Below, piece by piece: positions 32,713 to 37,740 of a stretch of 37,740 bases of DNA. Below the pieces are notes generated by a model. The model made no database searches and had not been told where the DNA came from. It saw nothing but the letters and a program-made list of their open reading frames with translations. The stretch spans positions 1 through 37,740 of the forward strand of contig JALVUD010000016.1 of the NCBI GenBank assembly GCA_027035765.1, given 5' to 3'. The stretch comes from Campylobacteraceae bacterium. Lineage in GTDB: Bacteria; Campylobacterota; Campylobacteria; Campylobacterales; Sulfurovaceae. The position numbers and the translations under genes are program-made. The number at the start of each line of letters is the position of its first letter. Positions within the stretch are counted from its first letter, which is position 1.

Positions 32713-32742
32713 AGATCTCCGCGGCGAAGCCGCGAAGGATCT
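32713..32742 (-). promoter_or_regulatory. Intercistronic stem-loop before the giant outer-membrane gene
   Basis: AGATC and GATCT flank a GC-rich stem GCGGC-GAA-GCCGC (32721-32733), all between the stop of the 320-residue gene and the weak start region of the 1625-residue gene. No T run follows, so it looks more like an RNA-stability or processing element than a terminator. Confidence 0.5.
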
Positions 32743-33704
32743 TAGTTGATCGTCGCCTCGATATAGGCGCACTCTTTCTGACCGGCAGAGACGGTATCGA
32801 AGTCAAGCGTTACATCCTGACCCGAGTTACTGGTCGTTCCCGCGTCGTTGCCGCTGGGTCCTGCCGCACAGTCACATGCTCCCTCTTTGATCACGGAGCT
32901 GGAGTAGCTCAGGTTGTTGTTGAGTGTATCAGTTGTCTTGACATCGGTTGCATCGGCATTTCCATTGTTGTCTACTTCGATGGCGTAGCGGATTGTCGCT
33001 CCGGGGATCCGCTTGGGATTGCTGGTGCCGTTAACCGGATCGTTGACGACACACGACGTCTTCGAAGCGCTCAGATCGGCGCTGATGATATGGTAGGTTC
33101 CCCGGTCGGAGTGCTTTCCGTCATGCAGATTGTCATCGGTTCCGGCCGCATCGGCGAAGACGTTTTGAACGGTAGCCGGATCGTCGGCGTTTCCACTGTC
33201 ATCGCTCCGGCCGTTGATCGCGGCGACCAGCGCGACGGTTCCGTTGTCGTCCGCGTGAACCTGGGTACTGTCGGGAATCTGACAATGCACTTGTACCGTC
33301 TGATTGGCATCTTCATTCAATTGAACCTGGGAGATAGAATTCCCCGACGTATCGGTGATAGTACAGCTCGTCGGGTCGAAATCATCTCCGCTGATATTGG
33401 AAATGGTACTCAGATCATAGGTCTCCTGATCGTTCCCGGTGTTGGTCACCGTAAAGCTCAGGATCGCGTCGCTGTTCCCCGGAGGAGTATCCACCGGGCT
33501 GTTGTCGACGGCGACCGTTACATCGATTTTCCGGTCCACCTTGAAGGTATCCTGGTTGGAATCGACTGCTGTCTGATCCACCCCGCCGACTTTGTAGTTC
33601 AGCGTCACCTGGTTGGTGATGTCGGTTCCCGCGGCGGTTCCGGAGGCTTGCAGGCTCATCGAGCCGGCCAACACAATCGCTCCCATCAGTAATAGCCGTT
33701 TCAT
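32742..33704 (-). CDS. Exported DUF11-like protein (320 residues)
   Basis: The signal peptide is MKRLLLMGAIVLAGSMSLQA. The mature N-terminus carries the shared module AGTDITNQVTLNYKVGGVDQ followed by SNQDTFKVDRKIDV. The same pattern occurs in the 319-residue protein, and a weaker form in the giant protein. The C-terminal half is DUF11-like and has SCVVNDPVNGTSNPKRIPG, then ACDC and a final ECAYIEATIN. The cysteine positions match those in the PA14 protein and may form disulfides. The sequence is rich in Asp, Asn and Thr, as in extracellular beta proteins. AAGGAG lies before the ATG at 33704. It is likely a structural surface component, and its exact role is unknown. Confidence 0.75.
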   Translation of the reverse strand: MKRLLLMGAIVLAGSMSLQASGTAAGTDITNQVTLNYKVGGVDQTAVDSNQDTFKVDRKIDVTVAVDNSPVDTPPGNSDAILSFTVTNTGNDQETYDLSTISNISGDDFDPTSCTITDTSGNSISQVQLNEDANQTVQVHCQIPDSTQVHADDNGTVALVAAINGRSDDSGNADDPATVQNVFADAAGTDDNLHDGKHSDRGTYHIISADLSASKTSCVVNDPVNGTSNPKRIPGATIRYAIEVDNNGNADATDVKTTDTLNNNLSYSSSVIKEGACDCAAGPSGNDAGTTSNSGQDVTLDFDTVSAGQKECAYIEATIN

Positions 33705-33858
33705 AATCTTGCTCCTTCGAACGGGCTTTTCCCGTTGTCTCTCATCATTTTTTCACCCTCTTGGGGCACCGTGTTCCGAATTGCCGTGCGATCCAGGACC
33801 CCTGGGGAGAGGGCTTGGGCGAACCTTCTCCTCAGGGGTCGATCGTCGCTCTGCCCGA
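33705..33858 (-). promoter_or_regulatory. Intergenic region with two stem-loops inside the surface operon
   Basis: A large hairpin (33797-33840) has an 8-bp perfect outer stem, GACCCCTG/CAGGGGTC, and further inner pairing. A second hairpin, AACGGG-CTTTT-CCCGTT (33720-33736), sits just before the ribosome binding site of the 320-residue gene. Neither has a typical T run. An internal promoter or attenuator is possible. No small gene was found. Confidence 0.45.
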
Positions 33859-34392
33859 CTATTTGAGTTTGGCTTTGAACTCCACTGTCACGCTTTTACG
33901 GGGATCGATTCGGTCGATTGTCCACTCAATGGCGGTGTAGTCGCCCGGCTTGGCCAGGTGTTTTTTTCCTTTCGCATCGGTAACGAAGAGATGCTTGGGC
34001 GTGTCGAAGTGTTTTCCTCCGTCCAGCGAATACCGGATCGCGCAGCCACTTTCGCATTTCGCACTTCCCCCGACATAGCTCAGATGGGGGTTGATCGGAT
34101 TGACTACCCGAACCTTCTCGAGTACCTTGTCGCTCCGGTTGCGGACGGTATCGACGTAGCGGACCACGTCGCCGGGGACCACTTCGGTCGCCTTTAGCCA
34201 CTTCTTGACCTTCTTCCCCTCTTTGGTCTTGACGGTTTTGAACTGCAGGGACCGGGTGGTGATCACCACCGGCCCCTCGTCGCGTGCTGCTGCCGTGGCA
34301 TGGGCATCAGCCGGTGTACCGGCAGCATATCCCGCTCCCACCAGAAGGATCCATCCTGCGATCAGCGCCGCAAGGCTTCGTTTCGGTTTCAT
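33859..34392 (-). CDS. Exported small DUF11-like protein (177 residues)
   Basis: The signal peptide is MKPKRSLAALIAGWILLVGAGYAAG. The rest (about 55-177) forms one DUF11-like domain: VVPGDVVRYVDTVRNRSDKVLEKVRVVNPI, then LSYVGGSAKCESGCAIRYS and IEWTIDRIDPRKSVTVEFKAKLK. A single Cys pair (CESGC) sits where the ACDC motif sits in the longer relatives. An in-frame ATG at 34434 exists but overlaps the upstream gene. The start at 34392 is preferred because AAAGGGAA precedes it and it gives a clean signal peptide. It belongs to the same five-gene operon. Confidence 0.72.
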   Translation of the reverse strand: MKPKRSLAALIAGWILLVGAGYAAGTPADAHATAAARDEGPVVITTRSLQFKTVKTKEGKKVKKWLKATEVVPGDVVRYVDTVRNRSDKVLEKVRVVNPINPHLSYVGGSAKCESGCAIRYSLDGGKHFDTPKHLFVTDAKGKKHLAKPGDYTAIEWTIDRIDPRKSVTVEFKAKLK

Positions 34393-34417
34393 TTTTTGTT
34401 CCCTTTCTTCATTGGAT

Positions 34418-35377
34418 TTATTGAACCTCCACATCGAAGGTAATGATGCGATGGACTTCCCCCGGCGTGTGCTGCGTCAGCGTCCCCAGGGCCACGACGA
34501 CCTGCGCCGGCGAACTGTCGTACTCTCCGGCGTCGGCATCGGCGGCATCGCTCAATGTCGTCCCGTCCAGACGGATCGATCCCGGAACATAGGCGGTCCC
34601 GGCGGGGATCGGATCGGTGAGGACCACATCCTCGATCGTTCCCGCCCCTCCCTCGATCGTCACGTCGATCTGATAGGTGAGTCGGGTTCCGGTATGGACA
34701 GCCCCGTCACTGCTGTGGACCACGACACTTTTGACCGCCTTGAGGGCATAGTCCCGGACCCGATATTCACCGTAATCGACCGAATCCCCCCGGCGGATCA
34801 CCACGTCCACACGATCGGGAACATCGGGCCCAGCGGTGGCATTGGCATCACTGAAAGCACGGATCCCGTCGGTGGAACGGTTTCCGTCGATCGGATCGGG
34901 CATATCGGCGACAAGGAAGAGGGTGGCGTTGGCGTCGGCGGCCAAAGTGAGTGCTCCGGTCTGGGTATCCTGTCCGGCATCGAACACTCCGTCGCCATTG
35001 TCGAGATAGATACGGACATTCTGAGGAGGCGGGGTGAAAGATCCTGCTGCCTGGTGGCGGGACTGGAGGGTCAGATTCTCTTCGGCATTGCCCAGGTTGC
35101 TGGCAAGAAAACGCAGTACCCGATCGGACTCGCCCGGCCCCACCTCCACCGGGGCGTTGTCGAGGCTGTCGATCCGTATATCGACAATGCGATCCACGAC
35201 GAAGCGGTCTTCGTTGCTCGAAACCGTCTGGGAAATGCCTCCCAGCTGATAGGAGATCTCAACACGGTTGGAGACCGGGGTTCCTGCAGTCGTTCCCCGG
35301 GGAAAAAGCGCAGACGGCCCTGCCAGAATCAGGAGGAGTATCCCCGTCCCGAGCCTTCGATGCAGACCGCCGGCCAT
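34418..35377 (-). CDS. Exported DUF11-like protein (319 residues)
   Basis: This first gene of the surface operon encodes a signal-anchor-like N-terminus (MAGGLHRRLGTGILLLILAG). The shared module AGTPVSNRVEISYQLGGISQ follows, with SNEDRFVVDRIVDIRIDS, clearly related to the 320-residue protein. The C-terminal part (about 215-319) is DUF11-like: GTRLTYQIDVTIEGGAG, then VVLTDPIPAGTAYVPGSIRLDG. The mature region appears to have no Cys. GAGGAG precedes the ATG. The gene begins 24 bp after the leuC stop, so it may share the leuC transcript. The role is inferred to be structural or adhesive at the cell surface. Confidence 0.74.
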   Translation of the reverse strand: MAGGLHRRLGTGILLLILAGPSALFPRGTTAGTPVSNRVEISYQLGGISQTVSSNEDRFVVDRIVDIRIDSLDNAPVEVGPGESDRVLRFLASNLGNAEENLTLQSRHQAAGSFTPPPQNVRIYLDNGDGVFDAGQDTQTGALTLAADANATLFLVADMPDPIDGNRSTDGIRAFSDANATAGPDVPDRVDVVIRRGDSVDYGEYRVRDYALKAVKSVVVHSSDGAVHTGTRLTYQIDVTIEGGAGTIEDVVLTDPIPAGTAYVPGSIRLDGTTLSDAADADAGEYDSSPAQVVVALGTLTQHTPGEVHRIITFDVEVQ

Positions 35378-35401
35378 ATCTGTCTCCTCAGCTTTTTAGG
35401 A

Positions 35402-36688
35402 TCATTCGCCGAGCTCTCTCGGATCGGTGATATAGCCGGCGATGGCGCTGGCGGCGGCTACGGCGGAGTTGGCCAGGTAGATTTCGCTGGTGCGGGCCCC
35501 CATGCGGCCGACGAAGTTGCGGTTGGTGGTGCTTACGCACTTCTCCCCGTCGCCCAGGATCCCCATATAGCCCCCGAGGCACGCCCCGCAGGTGGGGTTG
35601 GAGACGACGGCGCCCGCTTCGATGAGGGTGTCGATGAGCCCCTCTTTTTCGGCCTGCATGAAGATCCGCTGGGTCGCAGGGGTGACGATCATCCGGGTGT
35701 GGCGGGCGACCCGCTTGCCCTTGACGATCTCGGCGGCGATGCGCAGATCCTCCAGCCGTCCGTTGGTACAGCTGCCGATCATCACCTGATCGACTTTGAT
35801 TTTGTCGGCGACCGCCTGCTCCACCGGCTTGCCGTTGCTCGGCAGAAAAGGGTAGGCGATCACCGGAGAGAGCTTGCCCACGTCGATGGTGATCGTTTGG
35901 CAATACTCGGCATCGGGATCGGAAGTATGGATCTTGGGCTCGGCCCGCAGCCCGCCGTTGGCCTCGGCCCGTTCCTCGAGGTAGGCTTCGGTGATCTCGT
36001 CCACGGCGATGATCCCGTTTTTGGCTCCCGCTTCGATGGCCATATTGCACATACTGAAACGATCGTCCATCTGCAGATACTGCAGCGCTTCGCCGGTGAA
36101 CTCCAGGGCCTTATACAGCGCTCCGTCGACGCCGAGGATGCGGATCAGCTCCAGGATGATATCCTTGCCGTAGATGTGGGGGCCGGGTTTGCCGACCAGT
36201 TCCACTTTGATGGTCTCGGGGACCTTGAACCAGTTGCCCCCGGTGATGATGGCGAAGCTGATGTCGGTACTCCCCATCCCGGTACTGAAGGCCCCCAGCG
36301 CTCCGTGGGTACAGGTGTGGCTATCAGCCCCGATAATCACGTCGCCGGGGACCACGAGCCCCTTCTCGGGCAGCAGGGCGTGTTCGATCCCCATATCCTT
36401 CTCGTCGAAAAAGTATTTCAGATCGTGCTTGAGGGCAAAATCGCGGCTGATCTTGGCCTGGTTGGCACTGGCGATATCCTTGGCGGGGATGTAGTGGTCC
36501 ATGACGATGGCGAAACCGTCGGGGTTGGCCAGCTTTTCGGCTCCACTCTCTTCGAAGGCCCGGATCGAGATCGGGGTGGTGATGTCGTTGCCGATGACCA
36601 TGTCGATGTCGACGCGGACAATCTCGCCCGCCTTGACGGGGCGGCCGGCATGCTCGGAAAAGATCTTTTCGGTGATGGTCTGACCCAT
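35402..36688 (-). CDS. leuC: 3-isopropylmalate dehydratase large subunit
   Basis: LeuC/LeuD isomerise 2- and 3-isopropylmalate in leucine synthesis. The 428-residue aconitase-family protein has the [4Fe-4S] ligands in GSCTNGR and PTCGACLGG. GADSHTCTHGALGAFSTGMGSTD is its active-site signature. Its size fits the shorter, archaeal/HacA-like LeuC group and not the roughly 466-residue enteric form. A homoaconitase or methylmalate-dehydratase role cannot be excluded. A TATAAT -10 (complement of 36724-36729) and AAGGAT ribosome binding site precede it. leuD is not adjacent, which is unusual. Confidence 0.9.
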   Translation of the reverse strand: MGQTITEKIFSEHAGRPVKAGEIVRVDIDMVIGNDITTPISIRAFEESGAEKLANPDGFAIVMDHYIPAKDIASANQAKISRDFALKHDLKYFFDEKDMGIEHALLPEKGLVVPGDVIIGADSHTCTHGALGAFSTGMGSTDISFAIITGGNWFKVPETIKVELVGKPGPHIYGKDIILELIRILGVDGALYKALEFTGEALQYLQMDDRFSMCNMAIEAGAKNGIIAVDEITEAYLEERAEANGGLRAEPKIHTSDPDAEYCQTITIDVGKLSPVIAYPFLPSNGKPVEQAVADKIKVDQVMIGSCTNGRLEDLRIAAEIVKGKRVARHTRMIVTPATQRIFMQAEKEGLIDTLIEAGAVVSNPTCGACLGGYMGILGDGEKCVSTTNRNFVGRMGARTSEIYLANSAVAAASAIAGYITDPRELGE

Positions 36689-36873
36689 GATGTATCCTTG
36701 ATAGAGGCTAAAAAATTGACGCGATTATATCAAGTAACTGGTAACAAATAACTAGAAATCTGATAAAATCTGAGTTTGCCGTCCATTTCTTCTGTTATAA
36801 AACACTGAAATTTTTGAAATCCGGTTAGCAATTGCCTGTTTCTGCCTCCGCAAAGTGCGTTATAATCCGCCCC
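36689..36873. promoter_or_regulatory. Divergent leuC / NFACT promoter region
   Basis: On the minus strand TATAAT (complement of 36724-36729) serves leuC. A short array of about three degenerate heptamers of the GTAACTG/GTAACAA type lies at about 36733-36755. On the plus strand TATAAT at 36861-36866 lies only 7 bp before the ATG of the next gene. Confidence 0.6.
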
Positions 36874-37740
36874 ATGACCCACAACGAACTCAAAGCCCTT
36901 GCCGGCTGGCTGGCTGAGCATCGACACATCAAAAAAGCCAGGCGGGTAGAGAACAACACCATCGAACTCAATCTGGGAGAAGAGGAGAGCCTCTTTTTCG
37001 ATATGACCCGGGGGCACTCCACAGCCTACCTGGCCCCCTCCAGACGCCCGGGCCAGGACTACAACGCCCCCTTTGATACCCTCTTGCACCAGACCCTTTC
37101 CCAAAGCAGGATCCTGGCCGCGGAGGTCCCGGACAACGAGCGGATTCTGCGCCTGAGCGTCCAGCCCCGCAGCCACTACAAAGACCGCCGGATCACCCTC
37201 CAGCTGGAGTTTACGGGACGCCATGCCAACGCCATCTTGTTGGACGAGGAGGGGCGTGTTCTTGAGGCGCTCCGCCACATCGACGCCGACCGGAGCTTTC
37301 GGGTCGTCCGCCCCGGGGTCACTCTGGAACCTCTGCCGCCCCGACCTCCCAAAGAGGAGCCTCCTTTCACGCAAAATCTCACCCAATGGCTCAGAGAGAA
37401 CTACCGCCGTCTCAACGAAGAACGGATGCAAAATCTCCGGCGCCAAAAGCGCCAGCAGATCGAGAAGAAGCGCAACAAGATCCGCCGGCTGCTGGCGGAA
37501 CTGCCCGACGAAACAGCCCTGCAGAACGAGTCGGAGCGCTTGACACAGATGGGCAATATCATCCTGGCCAATCTCCATACCATCCGCCCCTACGACCGGG
37601 AGCTCAAAGCAAGCGATTTTGCAGGGAGTCCTGTCACCATCCCTCTTCCCGAGGGGATCGCCCGCAACCGATTCGGCGAATACTACTTCCGCAAGGCCCA
37701 ACGGGCCCGTTCCAAGGCGAAACACATCCATATCGAGCGG
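36874..37740 (+). CDS. NFACT-family protein (RqcH/FbpA-like), N-terminal part (partial)
   Basis: The frame is open from ATG at 36874 to the window end (289 codons) and the C-terminus is missing. Features are ESLFFDMTRGHSTAYL, HYKDRRITLQLEFTGRHANAILLDEEG and a charged coiled-coil region (NLRRQKRQQIEKKRNKIRRLL). These identify the N-terminal NFACT region of RqcH/Rqc2/FbpA proteins, which act on stalled ribosomal large subunits. No ribosome binding site is seen. TATAAT lies 7 bp upstream, which predicts transcription starting at or next to the ATG, so the message may be leaderless. An in-frame ATG at 37003 is less likely because it would cut into the conserved domain. Confidence 0.8.
   Translation, partial: MTHNELKALAGWLAEHRHIKKARRVENNTIELNLGEEESLFFDMTRGHSTAYLAPSRRPGQDYNAPFDTLLHQTLSQSRILAAEVPDNERILRLSVQPRSHYKDRRITLQLEFTGRHANAILLDEEGRVLEALRHIDADRSFRVVRPGVTLEPLPPRPPKEEPPFTQNLTQWLRENYRRLNEERMQNLRRQKRQQIEKKRNKIRRLLAELPDETALQNESERLTQMGNIILANLHTIRPYDRELKASDFAGSPVTIPLPEGIARNRFGEYYFRKAQRARSKAKHIHIER

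Noticed and set aside
34205-36751. An 848-codon plus-strand ORF opposite leuC and two DUF11 genes
   Set aside because: It runs antisense to clearly identified genes and shows no domain, start signal or hydrophobic pattern.

Overview
The window looks like a piece of a Campylobacterota (Epsilonproteobacteria) chromosome, probably from a relatively GC-rich, Sulfurovum/Nitratifractor-like free-living member. This placement is inferred from gene content: a DnaX C-terminal domain of the epsilonproteobacterial type, a hemN-glpC-like pair as in Helicobacter pylori, an ArsRS-like two-component pair, a ruvB-panB neighbourhood, and an SdhAB pair resembling the non-classical (type E / Mfr) enzymes. No rRNA, tRNA, CRISPR array, transposase or phage gene was seen.

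Layout. 1-4.3 kb: the end of dnaX, facing a three-gene minus-strand operon (leucine-rich-variant repeat protein, MoxR-type AAA+ ATPase, vWA/DUF2201 protein). 4.4-8.3 kb: argF, hemN and a GlpC-like Fe-S protein. 8.5-12.5 kb (minus): an OmpR-type regulator and its sensor kinase, an AI-2E-family permease and ruvB. 12.9-18 kb: single biosynthetic and housekeeping genes (panB, trpA, thiG, purN, nnr, rpsU). 18-24.8 kb (plus): purT, a VKOR-glutaredoxin fusion, yjbQ, a D-2-hydroxyacid dehydrogenase and sdhAB. 24.9-26.2 kb: a SagB/ThcOx-type oxidoreductase. 26.3-35.4 kb (minus): a five-gene operon of exported proteins, with three small DUF11-like proteins, one 1625-residue protein with a predicted outer-membrane barrel, and one PA14 protein. 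35.4-37.7 kb: leuC and the start of an NFACT (RqcH/FbpA-like) gene.

The most unusual signal lies between and inside the genes. From about 5.3 to 24.6 kb, and again near 36.7 kb, many intergenic spaces are mosaics of two parts. One part is short tandem arrays, mostly of 7-bp units (some 8 or 10 bp), with a different unit at each place. The other is small near-perfect palindromes, many with 3-nt loops. One 104-bp composite occurs twice in inverted orientation, about 11 kb apart, with 5 mismatches. The same material lies in frame inside sdhA (once) and sdhB (twice). It supplies stop codons or C-terminal codons for other genes, and some of its palindromes cover ribosome binding sites (ruvB, sdhA, sdhB, purN). 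Separately, a structured element of about 124 bp with a 92-bp identical core lies upstream of both purT and the VKOR fusion gene, in the same orientation.

The second candidate for a new system is the exported-protein operon at 26.3-35.4 kb. Its proteins share sequence modules with each other, which suggests a surface structure built around the large outer-membrane protein.
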